A program made the translations under genes and the position numbers. This document shows positions 1 to 7,226 of a stretch of 64,000 bases of DNA, piece by piece. The notes under the pieces were generated by a model. The model saw only the letters and a program-made list of their open reading frames with translations. It did no database searches and had not been told where the DNA came from. Origin of the DNA: JBDIAG01 sp963835085 (GTDB taxonomy: Bacteria; Actinomycetota; Actinomycetes; Actinomycetales; CAWJMD01); the NCBI GenBank assembly GCA_963835085.1, contig CAWIED010000001.1, forward strand, positions 2,976,001 to 3,040,000. Reading direction: 5' to 3'. Position 1 is the first letter of the stretch; each line of letters opens with the position of its first letter.

Positions 1-2
1 TC

Positions 3-863
3 TCATACCCGGACTTGGAGCCCGAACCCGACACCCGCCTCACCGCCGCAGCCGTGATCGACGTCTGCGCCGAGCTGGAGGCGGACGGGGTCGCCATTGA
101 GGACTTCATGCTGCCCGACGATCGCGACCTCGCACTGCGAGAGGCGAGAGCGCTGAAGCAACAGGCGGCCGATGCCGGCCTCACCCTGATGTGGTCGTGG
201 GGACATCCCGATGGGCTCGGCTCAGGTCGTGATCGTGCGGCACTCGACGACCTGCTCGCCCACGTCGAGCTGGCCGAGGCCGCCGGAGCATCGGTGATGC
301 GGATCTGCGCCGGAGGACGCAACACCCGACCGCGACGTTTCGCCCAGCAACGCGATCTACTGCTGCCGATGCTCGCGTTTGCGGCAGAGCAGGCGTGGGC
401 CGCCGGGGTGCAATTGGCTGTGGAGAACCACGGGGATCTACTGGCCGCCGAGCTGGCCGGGATCGTCGGAGCCATCGGTCATCCCGGGCTGGGGGTGTGC
501 CTCGATACCGGTAACAACCTGCGGATGCTCGAAGACCCCGCCGAGGCGATCCGCGTGCTGGCTCCTTATGCCAAGGCCGTGCATCTGAAGGACATCGCCG
601 CGCACCAAGGCGACCCCAAGACGTTCACCTTCTGGCCGAGCGTGCCCGTGGGCAAGGGACTGATCGATGTGCCGGAGGCGCTCTGGAATCTAGCCGAGGC
701 CGGCTTCGACGGCATGCTGGCTATCGAGCTCGACTACCTGCACCCGAATTGGAATCTCGACGAGCGGGCCGCCCTGGCGGAGAGCCTGGCCTACGTGCGG
801 CCTCTGGTGGCCGACCTCGATGACTCAGGTGAGCTTGACCAGTCGGGCCAGTCTGATGAGTAA
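3..863 (+). CDS. Sugar phosphate isomerase/epimerase-like TIM-barrel protein (5' end missing)
   Basis: The reading frame is open to the left edge of the window, so the true start lies outside; an internal TTG at 15 is probably not the initiator. The visible 286 or so residues form a xylose-isomerase-like TIM barrel. Likely metal and substrate ligands are the Glu of 'VENHG', the Asp of 'CLDTGNN', the His of 'HLKD' and the Glu of 'AIELDY', in the usual order for the AP-endonuclease-2/sugar isomerase superfamily. Such enzymes interconvert keto sugars or act in inositol and other carbohydrate catabolism; the substrate cannot be read from sequence. The gene is convergent with the DUF2520 gene, with a perfect hairpin between them. 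Confidence 0.8.
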   Translation, partial: SYPDLEPEPDTRLTAAAVIDVCAELEADGVAIEDFMLPDDRDLALREARALKQQAADAGLTLMWSWGHPDGLGSGRDRAALDDLLAHVELAEAAGASVMRICAGGRNTRPRRFAQQRDLLLPMLAFAAEQAWAAGVQLAVENHGDLLAAELAGIVGAIGHPGLGVCLDTGNNLRMLEDPAEAIRVLAPYAKAVHLKDIAAHQGDPKTFTFWPSVPVGKGLIDVPEALWNLAEAGFDGMLAIELDYLHPNWNLDERAALAESLAYVRPLVADLDDSGELDQSGQSDE

Positions 864-969
864 GGGGGCCACCCCACCTCCCCTTCGGCGCAGATGAGGG
901 ATGGTTCAGCTGCCCAGCCGCACGTCCGAATCGGTCGTCTTGCACGCGTGGTTGGGCTCGCTTTCGAGC

Positions 970-1008
970 GCTGTGGCGATGCCCCGCCCGCCGGGGCATC
1001 GCCACAGC
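970..1008. repeat. 16-7-16 hairpin repeat, copy A
   Basis: Perfect 16-bp inverted repeat (left arm GCTGTGGCGATGCCCC) around a 7-base loop, between the stop codons of two convergent genes. The same 16-7-16 geometry and near-identical arms recur at 12193 and 32163, so it is a dispersed family. It could act as a bidirectional terminator, but there is no clear T-tract. Confidence 0.8.
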
Positions 1009-1065
1009 CCACCGACGCTGGCTGGAACATCCGCTCAGCCGCTGCCGACGCAGGTCAGGACACGG

Positions 1066-1989
1066 TCAGAGCGGATGGTCCGCCAGGGCTTCGAGGAGGG
1101 CCGCCACGGCCTCGGGCTTGAGCCGACCTCGGGCAAGCGCCCGGTCGGCGGTAGCCCTCGCCAGGGCGCGATAGCTAGCCAGGATGTCGGCGGAATCTGC
1201 TGCGGCGCGACCGATCTCATGGATATGGGAGCTGACCGTACCGGCATCACCGCGAGCCACGGGGCCGGTCAGGGCGTCGTCGCCCCGGCGCAATGCGTTG
1301 TCGAGCGATGCCGACAGCAACGGCCCCAGCAGTCGAGCGGGGTTCTCCACACCGGCCCGCGTGAGCAGGTCTCGCGACTGCGCCACGAGCGTGATGAGGT
1401 GGTTCGAGCCATGGGCCAACGCCGCGTGATACAGCGCTCGATCGGCCTCGTCGATGACCACCGGTTCGGCACCCATCTCCACCACCAGGGCCTGCGCCAC
1501 CGGCAACACTGGCCCGGGCGCGGTCACGCCGAAACAGCAGTCGACCAGCCGGGAAAGGTCAAGACTCGTGCCGGTAAACGTCATGGCAGGGTGAATTGCC
1601 AACGGAATGGCGCCACACCGAAGGGCAGGCTCAAGCACGCTGGTGCCATATCGGCCACTCGTGTGAACGACGAGCTGCCCCGGCCGCCAGGTGGCGGTGG
1701 CCGCAAGGCCTGCCACGAGGTCGGCAAGAGCATCGTCCGGCACAGCGAGCAGCACGAGCTCGCTGCGCTCGACCACTGTGGGCACGTCGAGCACCGGTAT
1801 GCCGGGCAGGAGTAGTTCGGCCCGCTCACGGCTGGCCTGCGACACCGCGCTGACCCCCACCACCGCGTGCCCGGCAGCCCGCAATGCGCTTCCGAGCACC
1901 GCACCCACTCGTCCAGCTCCGACGATTCCGACCCCAAGCCGGCCGGGCCGCTGGGTCGGTGGACGCGTCGCCGGGGGTCGCTCACTCAC
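1066..1989 (-). CDS. Rossmann-fold DUF2520 domain protein
   Basis: The protein has 307 residues. An N-terminal NAD(P)-type Rossmann domain carries 'GIVGAGRVGAVLG' at about residues 21-33. It is followed by a dehydrogenase-like middle ('HTSGRYGTSVLEPA', 'IHPAMTFTG') and a helical C-terminal DUF2520 domain. Members resemble pyrroline-5-carboxylate or ketopantoate reductases and in actinobacteria often sit beside panC, which is not visible here; no substrate is established. The ATG at 1989 is the first in the frame and the N-terminal 15 residues are Pro/Arg-rich, so a slightly later start is possible. It is transcribed away from the methyltransferase at 2164. Confidence 0.85.
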   Translation of the reverse strand: MSERPPATRPPTQRPGRLGVGIVGAGRVGAVLGSALRAAGHAVVGVSAVSQASRERAELLLPGIPVLDVPTVVERSELVLLAVPDDALADLVAGLAATATWRPGQLVVHTSGRYGTSVLEPALRCGAIPLAIHPAMTFTGTSLDLSRLVDCCFGVTAPGPVLPVAQALVVEMGAEPVVIDEADRALYHAALAHGSNHLITLVAQSRDLLTRAGVENPARLLGPLLSASLDNALRRGDDALTGPVARGDAGTVSSHIHEIGRAAADSADILASYRALARATADRALARGRLKPEAVAALLEALADHPL

Positions 1990-2088
1990 CTGGTGCTCCT
2001 CATCGCGTGAAGCCTAGGCCGATCGCGAAAATCCCAGGGCGTTGACCTGGCCGCGGAGACCGGCCACCTACCCGCATATCCTCTAGAA

Positions 2089-2187
2089 GCGATGGCGAAC
2101 TCGTCTTGCACCCCCGACGCTGACCGCCAGCACGGGGCGCACCAAGGTGTCGAGGCGGTGGCGATGGCGGACTCATCTTGCACCCCC
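2089..2187 (+). repeat. Direct repeat (2 x 27 bp) duplicating a start codon
   Basis: The stretches 2089-2115 and 2161-2187 are 25/27 identical and 72 bp apart, so they are in frame. Each holds an ATG followed by codons for A-N/D-S-S-C-T-P. The upstream copy therefore offers an alternative start 24 codons ahead of the chosen start of the methyltransferase gene. Confidence 0.8.
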
Positions 2188-3141
2188 TACGGCTTTCGGC
2201 CCTGGGCCCGCGCGTGGCACGAGGCCCTCTACGGCGCCGCCGGCTTCTATCGGAACAACCTGCCGGGCAACCACTTTCGAACGGCAAGCCACGCCGGGGC
2301 CGACCTGTTGGCCGAAGCCCTGGCCGTACTGCTGCGTAGATATGGGCTGACTCGCCTGGTGGAAGTAGGGGCAGGAGCTGGCGAGTTGCTGTCGGCCGTG
2401 CACAGCCTCGACCGCGGAATCGCGCTCGCGGGGGTGGAACAGAGGCCGCGCCCACCAACCTTGCCGCCCGCGATCGGCTGGACCCACGAGGTGCCAGATC
2501 TGGCCGGCTCACCAACACTGTTGCTCGGATGGGAACTGCTCGACGTGGTACCGCAGACCATCGCTGAGGCTGACCCAGATGGGTTGCTACGAGAGGTCTG
2601 GGTGGCCCGCGACGGCACTGAGAAGCTCGGACAAGCTCTGACGCCCGCCGACGCGCAATGGTGCGCCCAGTGGCAGCACGGGCCTTACCAGGCGGGTCAG
2701 CGGGTCGAGGTCGGGTTGAGCCGCGACGAGTACTGGGCGCAACTCGTGAACTCCCTCCCCGTGGGGCTTGCCGTGGCTGTCGACTATGCAGCCCCGGGAA
2801 ACCGGGCGCGGGAGACGGGCACTCTCGTGGGCTATCGACGTGGACACGTCGTCGACCCCCGCCCCGACGGTACCTGCGATCTGACCTCCCATGTGCGCTG
2901 GGACTCCCTGACTGCAGCCATCGAGACCGCCACCGGTACGACAAGCACATTGCTGAGTCAGCGAAATGCCTTGGCGGACTTGCTGGCAGAGCACCCTGTT
3001 CGACTCCCGGTGGATCTGCGAACCGCCGGGAGCGATCCCGCCCGTTATCTAGAGGGTTTGGCACGACGGAGCCGACTGGGCGAACTGATCGAGCCCGGGG
3101 GGCTCGGCGATTTCGGCTGGCTGCTGAGCGTGCGTCCATAG
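2164..3141 (+). CDS. MidA/NDUFAF7-family SAM-dependent methyltransferase
   Basis: The 325-residue product is a class I methyltransferase of the MidA/NDUFAF7 family (COG1565). It has the family opening 'RPWARAWHEALYG..GFY', motif I 'LVEVGAGAGELL' near residue 65, and 'GWELLDVVP' further on. In mitochondria NDUFAF7 methylates an arginine of the complex I subunit NDUFS2, which is homologous to NuoD; an orphan NuoD-like gene lies 6.7 kb away at 9794, so a shared role is possible but unproved. The second ATG (2164) is preferred because the family normally begins just before the RPW motif and 'GAGGCGG' lies upstream. The in-frame ATG at 2092 sits in the first copy of a direct repeat. Confidence 0.85.
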   Translation: MADSSCTPYGFRPWARAWHEALYGAAGFYRNNLPGNHFRTASHAGADLLAEALAVLLRRYGLTRLVEVGAGAGELLSAVHSLDRGIALAGVEQRPRPPTLPPAIGWTHEVPDLAGSPTLLLGWELLDVVPQTIAEADPDGLLREVWVARDGTEKLGQALTPADAQWCAQWQHGPYQAGQRVEVGLSRDEYWAQLVNSLPVGLAVAVDYAAPGNRARETGTLVGYRRGHVVDPRPDGTCDLTSHVRWDSLTAAIETATGTTSTLLSQRNALADLLAEHPVRLPVDLRTAGSDPARYLEGLARRSRLGELIEPGGLGDFGWLLSVRP

Positions 3142-3156
3142 CGAAGTCACATGAAT

Positions 3157-4137
3157 TCATGGCGCCTCCTCCGCGTAACGCTCCAACGCCTCGCGGGCGG
3201 TGAGAATGAGTTCGCGGCGGACATCGGGCGGGGAAAGCACCTCGACGCGGCCACCGAAGCCCAGCAGGCTGGCAGCCGCCGCTTTGGCTGCCCGGAACGA
3301 CAGTTCGAGCACGACCCATCCCTCGGAGTCAGGCTCGCTCGGAGTGGGCCTGTCACCCGAATTGCGCTGCGATGCCGTGACTCGCAACAGCATGGGCACC
3401 AGGTCGTCGTGCACGCGCAGGGTGACACGTACCGACGCCCGTGGCCGCTCGACCTCCGCTCGCATGCGCTTCCAGAGCTCGGCCAGGCTGACTTCACCCG
3501 TGCGGGCGACAACCTCGTCTAGCTCTGTGGCCTCAAGAACGCGATCGACGCGCCACAGCCGTGGATGCCCCCCGAGACCAGCCAGCAGGTACCAGACCCC
3601 GGCCTTGACGACCAGGCCGATCGGATCGACGAGGTAGTCAGCCTCGTAGTCGTCGGAGTGCCGATAGCGCATCTGCAGACGGTGATCGGCCCACACCGCT
3701 TCTTGCACGGTCGGCAGGCACGGGGCCGATTGCTCGTCTCGGTACCAACCGGTGTGATCGACGAGAACCTTCTGTCGAGCCTCTTGCGCCGCCTCGCGGT
3801 GTGCCGCCGGCACTGCGGCCACGAGTTTGTGCACGGCCGTGGCCAGGGCAGAGCCAAGCCCGAGGTCATAGGGAACAGCCTGCCCGGTGAGCGCCACGAG
3901 AGCCCGCGCCTCTTCAGCCGTGAGCCCTGTCATGTCGGTGCGATAGCCGGGCATGAGCACGATGCCCCCGCCGCGCCCCTGCTCCGTCCACACGGGAACG
4001 CCGGCGGCCGACAGCGCCTCGACATCGCGATACACAGTGCGCACGCTCACCTCGAGCTCGCCAGCAAGCTCGGTGGCGGTGACACGGCCCCGCGCCTGCA
4101 GCATCAAAAGCGTTGAGAGCAGTCGGTCGGATCTCAT
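3157..4137 (-). CDS. YafY-type WYL-domain transcriptional regulator
   Basis: The protein has 326 residues. A DeoR/HTH_11 winged helix lies at residues 1-55 ('TATELAGELEVSVRTVYRDV'). A WYL domain follows ('PIGLVVKAGVWYLLAG', 'RLWRVDRV') and then a C-terminal WCX extension. WYL domains bind ligands or nucleic acids, and several members control DNA-damage or phage-defence genes. The ATG at 4137 begins the canonical 'MRSDRLLSTLLML'; the frame is open for 75 more codons upstream, but these would overlap the divergent gene. It is divergent, with a 64-bp spacer, from an AlkA-like DNA glycosylase that it plausibly regulates. Its stop is 15 bp from the convergent methyltransferase. Confidence 0.9.
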   Translation of the reverse strand: MRSDRLLSTLLMLQARGRVTATELAGELEVSVRTVYRDVEALSAAGVPVWTEQGRGGGIVLMPGYRTDMTGLTAEEARALVALTGQAVPYDLGLGSALATAVHKLVAAVPAAHREAAQEARQKVLVDHTGWYRDEQSAPCLPTVQEAVWADHRLQMRYRHSDDYEADYLVDPIGLVVKAGVWYLLAGLGGHPRLWRVDRVLEATELDEVVARTGEVSLAELWKRMRAEVERPRASVRVTLRVHDDLVPMLLRVTASQRNSGDRPTPSEPDSEGWVVLELSFRAAKAAAASLLGFGGRVEVLSPPDVRRELILTAREALERYAEEAP

Positions 4138-4201
4138 GAGGTCAACTTTCCCTAGATATCCCTGACGAGAGGTGTCAGGTTTACTCCCGGAATCTTGATT
4201 C

Positions 4202-5149
4202 ATGACCTCGAAGACGCCACCCCGACTCCCCACCACCGCTCCCCCTTCCCCTCGGCCAGGCCACGCTGCGGAGCCCACCGAGGTCGTCACCACAGTGCCC
4301 ACACGCGGCGCGTTCGACCTCGAACGACTTGCCACGTTCGGCAGTGGGCACCTGCCGACCACCGGTTGGGACGGCGCCTGGCGATTGGCCTTCGTGCTTG
4401 ACGACTACAGCGGCCATGCCGGAGTCGTCATCCGACAGGTTGAACCCGAACTCCTCGAACTCACCGTGCACGCCCCGGCCCACCAGGTCGCCTCCGCCGT
4501 ACATCAAGCCACCCGCGTCGCCTCGTGCACCCACGGCGCGGAGGAATACTCCTTGGTGGGCCAACACGATCCCGTCCTCGGTTCTGTGCTTGCCAAGGCT
4601 CCCGGCCTTCGGCCGCCGTTGTTCTACTCGCCCTACGAAGGCGCCCTATGGGGCATGCTCAGCCAACGTCGCTCCCGCCGGCAGGCAACGCTCAGCCGTC
4701 AGCGGTTGGCCCAAGCTCACGGGGCCACCTTTCACCTGGCCGGGCTGTCCGTCGCGGCTGCGCCCACGCCCGAACAACTTCTCCACGTCGACGCAGTGTC
4801 GGGCACACCCCCACAGATCGTGCCCAGGCTGCATGCCCTCGCTGAGGCCGCCTTGGCGGGCACGCTCGACGCTGAGCGATTGACTTCGATGGAACCTCGC
4901 GAGGCGCTGAAGCTGTTGCAGACGATTCCCGGGGTTGGGCCGTTTACAAGCGAGCTCGTCCTGGTGCGAGCAACCGGTGCGAGAGACATCCTGGCCTTTA
5001 CGGAGCCGAAGGCACGAGCCGCAATTGCGAAGCTATACGGCGAATCCGAGCCGCTTACCGACGCCCGGCTGATCGAGATCGCGGAGAACTGGCGCCCCTT
5101 CCGCACATGGGCGATGGTGGCGATCCGAGCGCTGGCAGGTGAACCGTGA
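4202..5149 (+). CDS. AlkA-like DNA-3-methyladenine glycosylase family protein
   Basis: The protein has 315 residues and belongs to the HhH-GPD superfamily (DNA-3-methyladenine glycosylase II). The helix-hairpin-helix is 'LQTIPGVGPFTSELVLVRA' at about 239-257. The position normally taken by the catalytic Asp (four residues before the conserved Arg) appears to be Glu268 in 'FTEPKARAAI', an unusual acid. The N-terminal 30 residues are Pro-rich and probably disordered. Family enzymes excise alkylated bases. It is divergent from the WYL regulator at 3157, a pairing that suggests control by damage or by a nucleic-acid ligand. The ATG at 4202 is the first in frame; a start nearer codon 30 is possible. 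Confidence 0.8.
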   Translation: MTSKTPPRLPTTAPPSPRPGHAAEPTEVVTTVPTRGAFDLERLATFGSGHLPTTGWDGAWRLAFVLDDYSGHAGVVIRQVEPELLELTVHAPAHQVASAVHQATRVASCTHGAEEYSLVGQHDPVLGSVLAKAPGLRPPLFYSPYEGALWGMLSQRRSRRQATLSRQRLAQAHGATFHLAGLSVAAAPTPEQLLHVDAVSGTPPQIVPRLHALAEAALAGTLDAERLTSMEPREALKLLQTIPGVGPFTSELVLVRATGARDILAFTEPKARAAIAKLYGESEPLTDARLIEIAENWRPFRTWAMVAIRALAGEP

Positions 5150-5197
5150 GGGTCCGTACTGAGGAGGGTCTGAGATCGGGCTTCGATCTGATGCCCT

Positions 5198-5788
5198 TCA
5201 GACCTGCAGCTTCGCCAGCCGGCGCATCGCCTTCACCCGTCGCAACCTTGGCACTCGATCGAGATACACCATCCCGCGCAGGTGGTCGGTCTCGTGCTGC
5301 AGACACCTGCCGAGTAGACCGGAGCCCACAACGCGCACCGGTTCGCCCTCGACGTCAACGCCCTCGACGCTTGCGCAATCTGCTCGATCAGTCGGTTCGA
5401 GCAAGCCCTTCAGCGAGAGGCAGCCCTCCTCCCAGTCGAGGGTCTCCCCCCAGGTGCGACGCAGCGTCGGGTTGATGACGTAACCGACGCCATGCTCCGG
5501 AGGATGCGTGTCGAGCAGACCAGGGTGTGCGTCAGGAATCACCCGATCGTCGTCGGGCGGGCAGTCGTAGACGAAGACGTCATACTCCACCCCGATCTGG
5601 TTGGCTGCCAGGCCCACCCCGTCGGCCGCATACATCGAGGCGAACATGTCGTCAACGAGTTGACGTAGGCCGGCGTCGAAGGCCCTGACCGGGGTGGCTG
5701 CGGTGCGCAAGATCGGGTCGCCGAGCTGCCTGATAGGGCGGGCTTTGCCGCGGTCGGGGTCAGGGGTCCAGGTCATGTGGTCAGTCAA
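5198..5788 (-). CDS. def: Peptide deformylase
   Basis: The 196-residue product has all three deformylase motifs: 'GVGLAANQIG' (motif 1, near residue 57), 'EEGCLSL' (motif 2, whose Cys is a metal ligand) and 'QHETDHLRG' (motif 3, the HExxH-type metal site). It removes the N-formyl group from nascent proteins, using Fe2+ or a similar metal. About 18 residues precede the usual family start, with two ATG codons (residues 1 and 5), so the exact N-terminus is uncertain. It lies convergent with the AlkA-like gene and 58 bp downstream of the DDAH-like gene on the same strand. Confidence 0.95.
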   Translation of the reverse strand: MTDHMTWTPDPDRGKARPIRQLGDPILRTAATPVRAFDAGLRQLVDDMFASMYAADGVGLAANQIGVEYDVFVYDCPPDDDRVIPDAHPGLLDTHPPEHGVGYVINPTLRRTWGETLDWEEGCLSLKGLLEPTDRADCASVEGVDVEGEPVRVVGSGLLGRCLQHETDHLRGMVYLDRVPRLRRVKAMRRLAKLQV

Positions 5789-5846
5789 TCAGGCCGCACC
5801 CCCGATGTGGCCTTACGCAACGAGGCGCTGCAGCCGTTGTCACCGA

Positions 5847-6695
5847 TCAGGCGGCGCGCAGCTCCTGGGTGCAGCACTTAACCGAGCCGCCGCCCTTGAG
5901 CAGTTCGCTGAGGTCGACGCCAATGGGTTCGTAGCCACGCTCGGTGAGTTGGGCGGCGAAATCCTCGGCGGCGGAGGGCAGCACCACGTGGTGGCCGTCG
6001 CTCACGGCGTTGAGCCCGAGCACGAGAGCATCCCGCTCGCTGACCTCGACCGCAGTCGGGAACAGTTTGCGGACGATGGCCCGACTCCCGGCCGAGAAAG
6101 CGCCTGGGTACCAGGCGATCTCGGCTGCACCAGGCTGATCGTCGAGCACGCAGAGGGCGACGTCGAGGTGGTAGAAGCGGGGATCGACCAGACGGAGGCT
6201 GATCACGGGACGCCCGATGATGTCGGCAAGCTCAGCGTGTCCGCGAGGGTCGGTGCGGAAGCCATAGCCGGCAAGCACCAGGTCGGCGGTAACGGCGAAG
6301 TCACCCTCGGCCTCATTGACATAGGTCGGCAAGGCCACCTCACGCCACCCGAGGCGTGACGCCTGGGCGCGATGCCACGAAATATGGTGATCCGCCTCGG
6401 CGGCACGCTGCTCGGTGGCGAACTGGGCGCCCAGCACATGACCGTCGACGACCGTCGAGCCGTTGGCAGCGAACACCATGTCGGGCAGGCCGGTGGCCGG
6501 CTCGAGCAGGTCGACCGTGTGACCCAGGCGGGTGTACGTGTCGGCAAGGTGCTGCCACTGCCGTAATGCCGTCGCGCGATCGACCCCGGCTGCAGGATTC
6601 ATCCAGGGATTGATGGCGTAGACGACGTCGAAGTGTTCGGGAGGACACATGAGGTAGTGCCGCGAAGAGGCATCACGAACAGGGCGGAGGGTCAC
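5847..6695 (-). CDS. Dimethylargininase (DDAH)-like amidinohydrolase
   Basis: The protein has 282 residues in the pentein (amidinotransferase) superfamily. Visible motifs are 'INPWMNP', 'PDMVFAANG', the catalytic-His region 'FYHLDVALCVL' and a C-terminal catalytic Cys in 'GGGSVKCCTQELR'. Family members hydrolyse N-methylated arginines, or arginine-like guanidines, to citrulline and an amine. The GTG at 6695 is preferred: it starts 'VTLRPVRDASS', and a longer frame to 6731 would overlap the divergent Lrp gene and its promoter. The divergent AsnC/Lrp regulator suggests amino-acid-responsive control, which fits an arginine-type substrate. The precise substrate is inferred. Confidence 0.85.
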   Translation of the reverse strand: MTLRPVRDASSRHYLMCPPEHFDVVYAINPWMNPAAGVDRATALRQWQHLADTYTRLGHTVDLLEPATGLPDMVFAANGSTVVDGHVLGAQFATEQRAAEADHHISWHRAQASRLGWREVALPTYVNEAEGDFAVTADLVLAGYGFRTDPRGHAELADIIGRPVISLRLVDPRFYHLDVALCVLDDQPGAAEIAWYPGAFSAGSRAIVRKLFPTAVEVSERDALVLGLNAVSDGHHVVLPSAAEDFAAQLTERGYEPIGVDLSELLKGGGSVKCCTQELRAA

Positions 6696-6702
6696 GCACG
6701 AA

Positions 6703-6731
6703 CGATAAGGTTTGAAATCGATACCGAACAA
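6703..6731 (-). promoter_or_regulatory. Candidate promoter of the DDAH-like gene
   Basis: In an AT-richer divergent spacer, the minus strand carries TTGTTC (6726-6731) and TTATCG (6703-6708), 17 bp apart and just upstream of the GTG at 6695. The spacing is right but both hexamers are only partial matches. An Lrp-type regulator would be expected to bind in this same gap. Confidence 0.35.
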
Positions 6732-6753
6732 GCACGATCTTCGACGTCTGAGG

Positions 6754-7188
6754 GTGGATTCGTTGCAACTTGACGGGCTAGATCAGCAGATCATTGCGTG
6801 CCTGACAGATGACGCCCGCCGTAGCTTCGCTGAGGTCGGTGCGCAGGTTGGCCTCTCGGCTCCCGCGGTCAAGAGACGGGTCGATCGGCTGCGTCAACGC
6901 GGGGTCATCACGGGCTGGACGACCGTGGTCGATGCCGCAGCCATGGGCTGGGCCATCGAAGCCTTCGTGGAGGTGTTCTGCGAAGGTCGCATCTCGCCGA
7001 TGCGGATCCGTTCGATGGTCTCCAACGTTCCCGAGGTTCTGGCGGCCTTTACGGTCACGGGCGAGGCAGACGCGCTCCTGCATGTGCGTGCCGAGAACAT
7101 GTCCGACTTCGAGCGAGTCCTGGAACAGGTTCGAGCCCACGAGGGCATCTCCAAGACGCGCTCGACGGTCGTGCTCTCACGCCTCTGA
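6754..7188 (+). CDS. Lrp/AsnC-family transcriptional regulator
   Basis: The 144-residue protein is a standard Lrp/AsnC regulator. The N-terminal winged helix is 'LDGLDQQIIACLTDDARRSF' followed by 'VGLSAPAVKRRVDRL' (residues 5-45). The rest is the RAM/effector-binding domain ('EVFCEGRISPMRIRSMVSNV', 'GEADALLHVRAENM'). Such proteins form octamers that sense amino acids. The GTG at 6754 is chosen because the longer ATG-started frame (6712) would overlap the divergent gene's promoter and adds 14 non-family residues. It is divergent from the DDAH-like gene, the likely target. The downstream neighbour is convergent, 38 bp away. Confidence 0.9.
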   Translation: MDSLQLDGLDQQIIACLTDDARRSFAEVGAQVGLSAPAVKRRVDRLRQRGVITGWTTVVDAAAMGWAIEAFVEVFCEGRISPMRIRSMVSNVPEVLAAFTVTGEADALLHVRAENMSDFERVLEQVRAHEGISKTRSTVVLSRL

Positions 7189-7226
7189 GGAGCCGCACTC
7201 GATGTCCGCCTACGGCCGCCTTCTAT

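Noticed and set aside
901..1815. 304-codon plus-strand frame over the DUF2520 gene
   Set aside because: It is antisense to the Rossmann-fold gene, has low-complexity composition and shows no domain.
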